Assembly: GCA_023412475.1 (NCBI GenBank)
Contig: JAEYNR010000045.1
Coordinates: 1 to 37,297, forward strand
Source: Fibrobacterota bacterium
GTDB taxonomy: Bacteria > Fibrobacterota > Chitinivibrionia > Chitinivibrionales > Chitinispirillaceae
DNA length: 37,297 nucleotides
Direction: 5' to 3'
Shown here: one piece after another, positions 10,501 to 19,600 of the stretch
Numbering within the stretch: position 1 is the stretch's first letter
Layout: every line of letters starts with the position of its first letter
The notes under the pieces: model-generated
Told to the model about the DNA's origin: nothing
Database searches by the model: none
Seen by the model: the letters and a program-made list of their open reading frames with translations, nothing else
Program-made: the position numbers and the translations under genes

Positions 10501-10523
10501 GATAAGGTGGTTTTTAAAGACAT
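7509..10523 (-). CDS. Secreted M4-family (thermolysin-like) metalloprotease with beta-propeller-like and C-terminal sorting region
   Basis: 1004 residues from the ATG at 10523, chosen because GAAGGGGA precedes it; an in-frame ATG at 10550 lacks this. The N-terminus is a signal peptide (MSLKTTLSLTVSLIF). The FTP/PepSY-type propeptide covers about 50-255. The thermolysin catalytic domain has HELTH at 415-419, the third zinc ligand in ESMAD (439-443), and the catalytic histidine context NGGVHINNSIPSYAYY near 509-523, so all active-site residues are present. Residues about 590-910 form a region of short repeats such as ISRDGRNYAAV and FSRLDDKLAFS, like TolB/WD-type propellers. The last 80 residues (QVRISIIRADGKIV ... 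GSGIYFIRM) match the FlgD/Por-type sorting style of the neighbouring M6 protease. Expected role: extracellular protein degradation, self-activated by propeptide removal. Confidence 0.93.
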   Translation of the reverse strand: MSLKTTLSLTVSLIFSNTLSPIYALNGVFTGSGNSLHKPTASPLISSDSLSIRYDVERKTPIFISGKIVEPPSGSQVLKKMSVAAQKRVLCRSFLTKIGPALRIAHPEEELLVTDINGTKILTPETAHFKIRQKYRGITVLGAEGTVHLKGDRAEFVGRTIATPDLDIIPSLTKNQAIGHTLNDLHNNNIKVQKFSPDEQEFLDYNEPSAQLIIYPSLESGSTDRLAYQVFVRPNILDRWEYIVDAHTGEFLLKYNRTCDLGDTTVTAKDLSDSQRVIHTYLSDKHYLIDASRAMFDPVKSQIPNKLTGVIVTYDYNNKYPSFSSYNLITSTQSGWDPKAVSAHYNASVAYEYYLYTHGRNSIDGLGGTIRSFINVADQSGRSLDNAYWNGKGMYYGNGSQLFTSLVKALDVAAHELTHGVIETTAGLRYIGQSGALNESMADIFACMVDRSNWTIGETVMRPRVYPSNALRDLSNPHNGASKDKQGWQPKNMSEYKKLPNTTAGDNGGVHINNSIPSYAYYLFATVVGKEKAERIFYRTLTTYLSASSQFADLRIGARLACGDLHGKESSEMTALMAAFDSVGILEDTEPFAPVADLPVNPGKECILLTAAPAARDGTTLYIADSLFGSLKSVSKRPVSFRPSVSDDGSKVLFVSDKKLVALTLDGDNASETIIDTSRVWALCAISRDGRNYAAVREKNDTSIYIGSMSGGSVRRYNLNGPVEQQVATGAVNSTALEWNLTDDEVIYDVFNSLPAQGTRGLQFWDIGFLRSWDGTSDTFGDGSISKLFSNLGDGLSVGNPTFSKNSPNIIAYELVDNLTSTVTVMTMNMENRKTLAVASTAYPGYPSFSRLDDKLAFSTISGRDTIVSVVKLNDDKQTPVGSPVIAISKMKWPVYFATGRRNLDPTRSRLEMAKRPVKPDLSVLPYKGGLKMTVTGASQTQVRISIIRADGKIVNKQKIVATRECVPFFWNRKTAGGGFGGSGIYFIRMETPHGAVVKKMALF

Positions 10524-11031
10524 CTTTTCCCCTTCATTTCTTAAATACATTTTGTTTTGCGCTTAGCACTATCCTTAAGAAAATCAGAATATCGAAATCA
10601 CAGGAGTTTATGATTTGATTCCGGTTGCTTTTGAATTTGTGCCTCTCTCTTCTTTAATTGCTGATCCTCAAAGATATAAGGGTTACAATTATCGGACAGA
10701 GTATAATTAATATACTGAAAAATATTTGCAAATGTTTCATATATATTAAACGAATTGTTGGGGCAACCTTAGTTGTTGTCCTCCCCTCCCCCTCTCTCTC
10801 CCGCCCCAGCCCAACCTTCCGCAGGAAATCAGGAGACCTGAATTTACTATTCCTGCCATTTCTTTTTTTTAGTTTCGGAATTTTTTCTCTTTTTTGGTAG
10901 TTCTTTTTACCACCCTCCCCCTGTCTTCCCTTTTTCAAGGGAAAAAGCTATATGGCACGAGCTTTGTTTTTAGCTTTAATCTGACTAATAATGTGCTCAC
11001 TTCTCTATCATCAATAGAAAGAGTGATAAAT
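10524..11031. other. 508-bp divergent control region between the M4 protease and the biosynthetic cluster
   Basis: This region separates the minus-strand proteases from the plus-strand cluster and must carry promoters for both directions. It includes a 24-base uninterrupted pyrimidine tract at 10779-10802, several long T runs (10859-10900), a perfect 7-bp inverted repeat CTTTTTC/GAAAAAG at 10930-10947, and an isolated TATAAT at 10702-10707 without a good -35 partner. The plus frame opens at 10894, but codons before 11032 read like non-coding T-rich sequence. Confidence 0.5.
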
Positions 11032-12216
11032 ATGATAAGCAGCGGTTCTTACCAACTGAGCACTTTTTCCACCAGCATTAAGGCAGAAATGAAGCGTCTT
11101 GACTCCCAGATTGATCTTTTCTGGCAGAAAGAGCGAATATTCTATGAAAAATTCAATATGGGAGACCATTTGCACATTATCGATCTGGGCTGTGGTACAG
11201 GGCATCTTATCCAAAAACTATCCCAGGAATATCCCCTATCAAAATTCACCGGTGTAGAACAGGATTCTCTCCTTGTGCAGGCTGCTATCAGCAGACTTCA
11301 AAATAACGGTTCTATAAAACAGATAATTAATTCATCGATAGAGCAATTTGATCCTCAGTCTGAAAAGTTTGATATAGCCATAATTCGTCTTGTTCTGGAG
11401 CATGTTCCTGATCCTCTTTTGGTACTCAACAAGATTCGCTCTATCTTAAAACCAGAGGGCCGAATCATAGTAATAGATAATGATTTTGAATATCATTTAT
11501 CTACTTTCCCTCATATTGAGGAGCTTAAGGATTTATACAAAGCTTACCGGAAGTCACGGATACAAGATGGGGGGGATCCCTGTATTGGGCGTCGTCTTCC
11601 TGCCCTTTTAAAACAGGCGGGATTCAGTCAAATCGATCTGGATATTTTTTCAGCGCACAGTCAGCTAATCGGAGATTCTCCATTTTTGAGTTCTGAAGGA
11701 GGAGGTATACCTACCAGGCTGGCTAAGAGCGGATTTCTTCAGGAGAGTGTGCTTCATTCACTAGTAATAAAATGGAAAGAGATGTTAGAGAGTCAGAATC
11801 ATTGCCTTATTCGTCAGTTGTTTGCAGCTAGTGGAGTCCTGACGGATTCTCAGAGCTCTGACTATCAGGAAGAACTCTTATCGAAATCTTTTTCTGATCA
11901 ATCCAGAGCCGATGCGGTTTCCCTTGATTATAGTCAATTTCTCTATGATACTATATCGGTTTCTTTAAACACCGATTCGGCTCTCATAGATGAGAACATT
12001 CCTCTAATTGATGCGGGGTTAGATTCTGTTGGTGCTTTGGATATTCAAAATGCCCTTAAGGGAGCTTTCAATATTGAAATTCCTATCTCTGCGATGTTAG
12101 GCGGAGCTACGCCTTGTCAAATAGCCGAGAGTCTAAGGAATCAATTGGAAAAACGGTCTTCGCATAACCCGGGTTCACCGGCATCATCGGATACAGAGGA
12201 ACACGGCATAATATGA
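11032..12216 (+). CDS. SAM-dependent methyltransferase fused to an acyl/peptidyl carrier domain
   Basis: 394 residues from the ATG at 11032 (AAAGAGTGA upstream); the frame is open further 5' to 10894, but that part looks non-coding. A class I methyltransferase domain occupies about 35-205, with motif I IIDLGCGTGHL (about 49-59) and the acidic motif VEQD after strand 2. A carrier domain lies at about 300-372; its phosphopantetheine serine is in LIDAGLDSVGALDIQ (Ser332). The C-terminal tail is short, polar and Ser/Pro/Glu-rich, like donor docking tails, and the next protein starts with a TubC-like docking domain. The stop overlaps the next start as ATGA. The protein probably presents a carrier-bound starter that is methylated in place. 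The acyl group is unknown, since no loading enzyme is fused. Confidence 0.8.
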   Translation: MISSGSYQLSTFSTSIKAEMKRLDSQIDLFWQKERIFYEKFNMGDHLHIIDLGCGTGHLIQKLSQEYPLSKFTGVEQDSLLVQAAISRLQNNGSIKQIINSSIEQFDPQSEKFDIAIIRLVLEHVPDPLLVLNKIRSILKPEGRIIVIDNDFEYHLSTFPHIEELKDLYKAYRKSRIQDGGDPCIGRRLPALLKQAGFSQIDLDIFSAHSQLIGDSPFLSSEGGGIPTRLAKSGFLQESVLHSLVIKWKEMLESQNHCLIRQLFAASGVLTDSQSSDYQEELLSKSFSDQSRADAVSLDYSQFLYDTISVSLNTDSALIDENIPLIDAGLDSVGALDIQNALKGAFNIEIPISAMLGGATPCQIAESLRNQLEKRSSHNPGSPASSDTEEHGII

Positions 12217-15200
12217 ATATCTCTTCACTTGTTGCTTATTTTGGTAAACACAGAGTGTACCTGCGTCTGAAACAGGATCAGATCTATTACAGGTCATCTG
12301 TAAGCATTCCTGAAGCGTATCAAAGATTGCTGAAGGAAAACAAGTCTCTGCTGGTAAATTCATTAAAGCCATATGAGAATACCGATGTTCTTATAAGTCC
12401 TTTATCCTTTAATCAGCAATCACTTTGGTTTTCCTATCTTATGGCACCGGAATCAAGCGCATACAATGTGGTTGTTCCGATGAAAATCTTTTTCCAGATA
12501 GATCCTTTACTTATTCATCAAACGCTTGCCTCTCTTACCTCATGTCATGATCAGTTGCGTGCGACTTTTGATTCTCTCTCCGATGAATCGGAATCGGTGC
12601 CATGTCAATTTATCCCGGCAAAGCAAATACATGACTTTTCGCTCTACGATGTCAGTGGGTTCACCGATAACCAGGTAAGAGAGGAGGTTGAGAATTTCTA
12701 CAATACCCCTTTTAAGCTTTCAGAGGCTCCAGGGTTGCGTACTGCGCTATTTTCTCAAAGCAGCACTGAGCACATTCTGGTTTTCCTTTTTCATCATATT
12801 ATCTGTGATGCTCAATCTATAGGATTATTTCTGGAAAATTTCCGTAAACATTATAAAAAATCAGATGTATCATCTGCCCAATCAGCCCCTTACACCGATT
12901 TTGTAACATATCAGATCGATTATCTCCAGAAACATCAGCATCAGTTGCTGGACTACTGGAAATCAAGATCCAGTTGTGAGAGGGGAAACTCGCTGGTCAC
13001 CGATTTTGAGCGACAGGAAGTCAAAGGCAACAAAGGAAAGACCGTTTTTTTTTATATAGATAAAGAGATGCGACAGAGAGTAGCATCTTTGTCAGGCCGG
13101 TTATCGGTCACTCCGTTTTCCATTTATCTTGGTTGTTTCCAGTTATTCTATATGATGCATTCAGGATCATTGAGTTCGACCATTGGGGTTCTTTCTTCTG
13201 GCAGAAGTGATCGGATTTTTCTGGAAACCATAGGCTATTTTATCAATCCCTTGCCGGTTTTTTCCGATTGTCAGGAAGACAAGTTACTGAAAGATCATTT
13301 TAAAAAGACCCACAAAGATGTATGCGGGCTGCTTGACAATCAGAATTATCCTTTTTCTTTACTGGTAAAAAATACCTCAGTTGAGAGAAGGACGAACGAA
13401 CCGGTTCTTTTTTCTGCAATATTTAATATGCTTTCCCCTAAAAAGCTTGGGCTTGCAGCCAGCCTGGTTTATTCGGATGACAACGATTCTTTAGAGTTGA
13501 GCTTTTGTGGAATGCCAATTAAGCCATACTCTCTTAATCAACAGGAAGGGCAGTTTGATTTAACTTTGGAGCTTATTGAACTGGAAGATCATGGAATCAG
13601 AGGCATATTGAAATACGATTCAGATCTTTTTTCAGGGAAAACAGCAGAAGGGTTTGTCTCTGTTTACCAGGAGATTCTCGATGAAGTGTTTCTCTCTTGC
13701 GACAAACCGGTTTCTGATTTATTTCGCAAAATCGACAAGTCTGTAAAGAATAAAAAGAACGGATGGCACATAACTGTTGCTTCCACATTTACTGCAAATA
13801 TGCTCCAGGAATCGTTTCGGTTCTGGCAGAGTATAACCGGTGTCAACATTAACAGTGTTTTTTCTCCCTATCTTCAGGTTGAGCAATTTTTACAGGAATA
13901 TTCGATGAGTAAACTCTGGCAGGATGGGTATACTATTATTCTTTTGCGGCTGGAAGATCTGGCTTTTCAACGGGAGTCTGAGTTTGAAATTGATCTGGAG
14001 TATATAAGAACCAGAGCATCTGAATTAACCAAGGTTATGATTCATTCAGTGGAGGAGCGGTCCGATCGCTTTATCGTTATCTTCTGTCCGCAATCTTCGG
14101 TGGTTAAACAGAATCCGATACTCTTTGAGGGTTTAATGGAGCTTGAGAAATCAATGATTTCAGAGCTTAACAAGGTAAATCAAATTTACTGTATCTGTTC
14201 TGAAAAACTGATAAATTCCTTAGATTCCAATATCGACTATGAATCTTCAGTGGGTCTCGTCGGGCAGGTACCTTACACCGAGTACTTTTATGAGTATTTG
14301 AGTATGATAATAGTCCGGACGGTTTACGGGTTTGAAAAGCCACCTTGCAAGGCAATAATTCTGGATTGTGATAATACGCTTTGGGCAGGTGTCGCCGGTG
14401 AGGATTCGATATCTCAGATAAGGATACCCGAAGAGCTTCGGGAGTTTCAGCATTTTTTGATGAGATGCAAAGAGGCCGGCATCGCGCTTTGCTTGTGCAG
14501 TAAAAACAATCGTGAAGACGTTGTTGCGGTCTTTGAAAATCATCCGGATATGGTTCTGAATCTTTCCGATATTTCTTTTGACCGTATCAACTGGCAATCA
14601 AAGTCACAGAATATTGGGGAGATATGTGCCGAGGCGAATCTTACCCCTGTCGGAGTGGTTTTTATAGATGATAATCCTGCGGAGTGTGCGGAGGTCAGTG
14701 CCCATTGTTCAGATATCACCGTTATTCATCTTCCGGCGGCATTGAGTGAGAGAAATAGATATATCAAAAATTACTGGGCTTTGGATACTCTGAAAGTAAC
14801 AGCAGAAGATCTATCAAGAATCGAAAAATACCGGACAGAGAAATTCCGAACTGATTTTCGCGATCAGAGTTCTTCATATGGTGATTTTGTCAAAGGATTA
14901 AATTTGCAGATTACTATCAGAGCTGCTACTGAAAGTGATATTGCAAGAATTTCACAACTTTCATATAGAACCAATCAGTTTACAACAGGCTCGGCCGGTT
15001 TGAGTGAGAATCAGATTCAGGATAGACTTAAAAGTCACGATTTTTTTGTTGTGGAAGTAGCGGATCGGTTTGGGGATTATGGTTTAGTGGGTGTGATTAA
15101 TGGATATAAAGCAGAGGACACCTATCTGGTAGAGTCTTTTTTTCTAAGCTGTCGATCGCTTGGACGTGGCGTAGAGCATCGTTGTCTTTCTTTTATCGGC

Positions 15201-15908
15201 GATCATGCAGAAGTCATTGGATGTAGTGAGGTCAGAATAGAGTTGCGGAGAACTTCCAGAAACCAGCCTATTCAGCTTTTTCTTAGTAATACTTTATCAT
15301 TACACCAGAATAGTGTGGAATCTCTTTTATCATATCAGGTTCCTTGCGAGGTACTTAAGCGAGTGTGCTTTAATCCGGATGAATCGGGCAGTCCTTCTTC
15401 TATTATTTCAGGGCGCCAAAACGTGAGTGATTCGGTTGCTGAGCGTTTCAGTATTGCGGGTCAAATACTGGACAGAATTGCACGTCTGTATTCAAGTTGT
15501 GAGGTATTGCACCAGCAGATTCTATCGATGCGCAAGTTGCGGCATTCAAAGGAGACTTCTGCGGATGCTAACAAGGCTGTTACTTTTGATTCATCTGCAA
15601 ATGGTGACATTGAAAGAGTGATTTCCAAGATATGGTCCGATAGTCTGGGGCGGGACAATATCGATGTGCATCAGAACTTTTTTGATGCTGGTGGTTCCTC
15701 GATATTGCTACCCCATATTGTTCAGAAGATACAGCAGTATCTTAAAAAAGATGTTACTTTGGTTGAGCTTTTTCAATATCCAACGATTTTCTCTCTTGTG
15801 GCACATCTGGGCAAAAAGGGATCGGAAAAGGAGAGTAGCAGGCCTGCAGAAAGAGTGGCATTACAAAATGATGCGTATGGCAGATTTCGATCCAGGAAAG
15901 CATTATAG
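12213..15908 (+). CDS. NRPS-like megasynthase: TubC-like dock - condensation - FkbH (HAD-IIIC/GNAT) - PCP
   Basis: 1231 residues. Residues 1-52 resemble a TubC N-terminal docking domain. A condensation domain covers about 57-500 with the catalytic HHIICDA at 194-200; the canonical final glycine is alanine. Residues about 517-705 are the helper region usually found before FkbH domains (VASTFTAN). The HAD-IIIC part follows with ILDCDNTLWAGV (716-726) and VVFIDDNPAE (815-824), then the GNAT-like part to about 1025 (ISQLSYRTNQFT). A carrier domain sits at about 1131-1200 with Ser1163 in DAGGSSILL. FkbH enzymes take 1,3-bisphosphoglycerate and load a glyceryl (or, in BryA, lactyl) unit onto a carrier protein. 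There is no adenylation domain, so the FkbH domain most likely supplies the unit for its own PCP, and the C domain would then acylate its hydroxyl. Translationally coupled to the gene before. Confidence 0.88.
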   Translation: MNISSLVAYFGKHRVYLRLKQDQIYYRSSVSIPEAYQRLLKENKSLLVNSLKPYENTDVLISPLSFNQQSLWFSYLMAPESSAYNVVVPMKIFFQIDPLLIHQTLASLTSCHDQLRATFDSLSDESESVPCQFIPAKQIHDFSLYDVSGFTDNQVREEVENFYNTPFKLSEAPGLRTALFSQSSTEHILVFLFHHIICDAQSIGLFLENFRKHYKKSDVSSAQSAPYTDFVTYQIDYLQKHQHQLLDYWKSRSSCERGNSLVTDFERQEVKGNKGKTVFFYIDKEMRQRVASLSGRLSVTPFSIYLGCFQLFYMMHSGSLSSTIGVLSSGRSDRIFLETIGYFINPLPVFSDCQEDKLLKDHFKKTHKDVCGLLDNQNYPFSLLVKNTSVERRTNEPVLFSAIFNMLSPKKLGLAASLVYSDDNDSLELSFCGMPIKPYSLNQQEGQFDLTLELIELEDHGIRGILKYDSDLFSGKTAEGFVSVYQEILDEVFLSCDKPVSDLFRKIDKSVKNKKNGWHITVASTFTANMLQESFRFWQSITGVNINSVFSPYLQVEQFLQEYSMSKLWQDGYTIILLRLEDLAFQRESEFEIDLEYIRTRASELTKVMIHSVEERSDRFIVIFCPQSSVVKQNPILFEGLMELEKSMISELNKVNQIYCICSEKLINSLDSNIDYESSVGLVGQVPYTEYFYEYLSMIIVRTVYGFEKPPCKAIILDCDNTLWAGVAGEDSISQIRIPEELREFQHFLMRCKEAGIALCLCSKNNREDVVAVFENHPDMVLNLSDISFDRINWQSKSQNIGEICAEANLTPVGVVFIDDNPAECAEVSAHCSDITVIHLPAALSERNRYIKNYWALDTLKVTAEDLSRIEKYRTEKFRTDFRDQSSSYGDFVKGLNLQITIRAATESDIARISQLSYRTNQFTTGSAGLSENQIQDRLKSHDFFVVEVADRFGDYGLVGVINGYKAEDTYLVESFFLSCRSLGRGVEHRCLSFIGDHAEVIGCSEVRIELRRTSRNQPIQLFLSNTLSLHQNSVESLLSYQVPCEVLKRVCFNPDESGSPSSIISGRQNVSDSVAERFSIAGQILDRIARLYSSCEVLHQQILSMRKLRHSKETSADANKAVTFDSSANGDIERVISKIWSDSLGRDNIDVHQNFFDAGGSSILLPHIVQKIQQYLKKDVTLVELFQYPTIFSLVAHLGKKGSEKESSRPAERVALQNDAYGRFRSRKAL

Positions 15909-16617
15909 AATTCTGGGGCGACTTTTTGTTTTCAAAAAAGAGAATACCCAAGGCTATTCATAATTGCATGAAAATATGTGAGCGTAAGCTGGTCCATCAT
16001 TTGACATGAGGTAGCAGGGCACTAATGGCACGTAAATTGTTAAACTTATATAAATAAAATTATTGCTAAGTCTGAAACAAAAATGGTAAGAAATCAGCAA
16101 CAATCTAATAAAGTATCTAATCAGAGTGAGTGATGGGTGATAAATGACAAAACATAAACCGGCATGGTCAGATAAGGCTAAAATTTTCGATTTTTCTTCT
16201 TTCCGCCTGTCCACAGTACTTAGGTACTAAGGAAGGCTGGGAATTACTATCTGATTAGATATTGTTTTGATATTAGACTTGACTTTCCGTGACTACTCAG
16301 CTCTTTTAATCGGTAGTTACGAAATACCAAAACTAATTGCTACAAACAATAAGGCACGAAATTTAAAACGAATTTCAGGTATAGGAACAGGAAATGGCAA
16401 AAAGAACTTAATTGATAAACTTTAGTTACTTGAAACGCTATTATTCCTGTTTAGAGTTTTGTGATTTGGAATTTGTTTTTGGTTTAAGTTTAAAGTGCTG
16501 AGCAGTAACATTTTTCCAAATAGTTTTTTCTCCCAATTTTTTCGATTAGATAGCCAAGTAGTTACTGAAGCAATATCTTTGTAATCCTTATCAATTCATC
16601 AAAGAAGGAATAACAAA
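15909..16617. other. 709-bp gap inside the biosynthetic cluster
   Basis: No credible gene is present; short minus-strand frames here lack domain features. It is AT-rich and contains a degenerate pair of CTACTCAG-family ends (16289-16565). The last 15 bases hold AAGAAGG, the ribosome-binding site of the next gene. The 4-bp overlap of the two genes before it contrasts with this long gap, so it may be inserted DNA or carry a second promoter. Confidence 0.45.
16289..16565 (+). repeat. Degenerate CTACTCAG-family element, copy C
   Basis: The left end GTGACTACTCAGCTCTT matches copy A over 16 of 17 bases. A right end CCAAGTAGTTAC at 16554-16565 matches the element's inverted right terminus (CTGAGTAGTTAC) in 10 of 12 positions. 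Other partial ends lie at 16313-16320 and 16498-16509. The borders are uncertain. Confidence 0.4.
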
Positions 16618-19600
16618 TTGGAAAGCACAAATATTCCTGTTGGAAACAGTTTTGATGGAATTGCTATCATCGGAATGTCCGCCCGTTTCCCTAAAGCAGA
16701 CAACATCAATCTTTTCTGGAATAATCTGGTTAACGGAATAGATTGTGTAGAAAATTTTTCCATAGATTCGCTTAGAGCTGCGGGAATAGCTGATGCAGTG
16801 CTTAACGATAGCAAATTTGTTCCTCGAGGGGCGCGAATAACTGATGCAGAAATGTTTGATGCTTCCTTTTTTGGTTACAGTCCGCGAGAGGCCAGTCTTA
16901 TGGATCCACAGCATCGGATTTTTCTGGAATGTGGATGGGGAGCGATAGAGGACAGTGGGTATGATGTATCCAGGCTTGATTGCAGTGTTGGAGTATTTGC
17001 CAGTTGCGGGATGAACCATTATCTTATTCAAAACATACTGTCTAACCCCTCTTTTGCTGCCAATTCTAATGAGATTCAACTTATACTAGGAAATGATAAG
17101 GATTTTTTGACCACCAGGCTCTCCTACAAACTTAATCTCAGGGGGCCTAGTTATGATATTCAGACCGCATGTTCCTCTTCTTTGGTAGCAGTTCATGTAG
17201 CTTGTCAGAACTTATTGACTTATCAATGTGATATGGCGCTTGCCGGAGGAGTTTTTCTTCAGATTCCATGGTGGAATGGGTATCTGTTAACCGATGGAGA
17301 CATCCGGTCAACAGATGGAATTTGCAGGCCCTTTGACAAGGACGCAAATGGTACGGTATTTGGTGAAGGGGCAGGGGTAGTGGTGCTCAAAAGACTTCAG
17401 GAGGCACTCAAAGATCATGATCATATATATGCGGTTATCAGGGGATCGGCTGTAAATAATGACGGAGCAGCTAAGGCTGGTTTTACAGCTCCGGCAATAG
17501 AGGGACAATCGGAGGTGATAGTGCAGGCACTGCAGTCTGCGGGAATAACCGCATCTGAAGTTTCTTATATCGAGACTCATGGCACAGGGACTCAGATTGG
17601 TGACCCAATCGAAATTGCTGCATTGTCCAGAGCATTTAAGCATTTTACCAATAAAACCAATTTCTGTGCATTGGGTGCAGTTAAGGCTTCCATAGGGCAT
17701 CTTGATGCAGCAGCAGGAGTTGCGGGTTTGATAAAAACGTCACTGGCGCTTTACCATAAGAAGATTCCTTCTACCAACAATTATAAGGTTCCAAATCCTT
17801 TGTTAAATCTGGAGCAAACGCCTTTTTTCATAAACGACAAGCTGAGAAACTGGGAAGTAAAACAATCTGGAAAGCGTTACGCGGGAGTAAACAGTCTGGG
17901 TGTAGGCGGGACTAACGTCCATATTGTTCTTGAGCAGCCACCCCAATATGAAAACTCAGCATCTTGCAGGACCGTTCATTTTCTGCCGGTCTCAGCCAAA
18001 TCCTCATCTTCTCTTAAAATGGCATTTGATAATTTATCATCATTTTTGAATAGAGATCAGAGTATTTCATTAGCCGACACAGCCATGACTCTTCAGCAGG
18101 GCCGGCAGCAATTTCCTTGTCGTTCCTTTTTTATCTACGATTCATGCGATAATAAACACTCAATTTTTAATAATGAATCGGAGCCAGTAGAGCTTCAGAG
18201 AAGGTCTGAGTCGCAAAAGATCGTTTTCATGTTTTCAGGACAGGGTTCTCAGTATTTCAAGATGGGTGCAGATCTTTATTCTACAGAGAGCTCATTCAGG
18301 GAAGCATTTAACCAGTGTTCTGAAATTGCCGCTAAGCATATTCATTTTAACCTTTGCGATCTTCTTTACTATTCATCACAAGATTCGGATTGTTTAAAAC
18401 AAACTGGAATAACCCAGCCGCTTCTATTTTCCTTCGAGTACGCCCTTGTTAAAATGTGGCAAAATTATGGAGTAACTCCTCAGGCTATGATAGGGCACAG
18501 TATTGGTGAATATGTAGCAGCCTGTGAATCAGGAGTCTTCTCACTGGAGGATGCTTTGCTTGTGGTTTGTGAGCGAGGGCGCAACATGCAGCAGCAGCCT
18601 TCAGGAGCAATGCTTAGTGTAAAGCTGTCTCCTGCAGAGCTGTCTTCATATTTGGACCCCGGCACCGAAATCTCGGTAATCAATGCGCCCTCTATGTGTG
18701 TTGTTTCCGGGACTCACGAACATTTGGAAAAACTTAGTAGAAAATTTTCAAATCATGATATCAGTTATCGGCGGATAAACACTTCTCATGCATTCCACTC
18801 ATATCTGATGCAGGGGGCAGTAAATTCATTCAATTCCTTTGTAAACAAAGTGACATTTTCGAAACCTTTGCTTCCTTTTATTTCCAATGTCAGTGGTAAT
18901 TATTTCAACGATTCTGACCTTTCAGATAAATCCTATTGGGGAAGGCATTTAAGGGAGACTGTAAGATTTCAGGATGGAATTTCCAGATTGTTAGATGACG
19001 GATATCGGATTTTTCTGGAGATTGGGCCAGGGAACTCTCTGGTTTCGTTTGTGTGCTCCTGTTTTGCAAGTTGGAAAGCGGTTCACCAAAACCACAATGA
19101 GAACATTCTTGCTCTTAGCTCAGTACGTAGTTTCCATCAAACTCAGAATGACTCTGTTTATTTTCTGAATTCTCTGGGAAGACTTTGGATTCATGGAATT
19201 GATATTGAATTTTCCTCATTTTATAGGGGTGAATCCAGATGCAGGGTATCATTGCCCTGCTATCCTTTCGAAAAAAAGAAATGCTGGATTAATCCGATTT
19301 CTAAGGTTGATGTAAGTATTGGGATAGATGTAAATCCCCGGAAAGCCGATTCTTTCAGCGTGAAAAGTAGTGGTAAAATCAAGGTAGTAAGCAAATCGAA
19401 CAGAAGCGAATCAGTGGATCTTTCGGAGGTTATTGGTTCCATTTGGAAAGATCTTTTGGGTTTAAATTTTATAGAACCCCAAAAGAGTTTTTTTGAATCA
19501 GGGGGAGATTCCATCTGGGCATCGCAGTTATTGTCCAGAATTCGTGACAAGCTTAATATTGAAGTTCCATTGAGTACTTTATACAAGTCACCATCTCTGT

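Noticed and set aside
15954..16214. 86-residue minus-strand frame in the megasynthase gap
   Set aside because: No domain, no ribosome-binding site and AT-driven composition; treated as chance.
16591..17079. 162-residue minus-strand frame over the KS domain
   Set aside because: Antisense shadow of the KS coding sequence, whose active-site motifs are clear on the plus strand.
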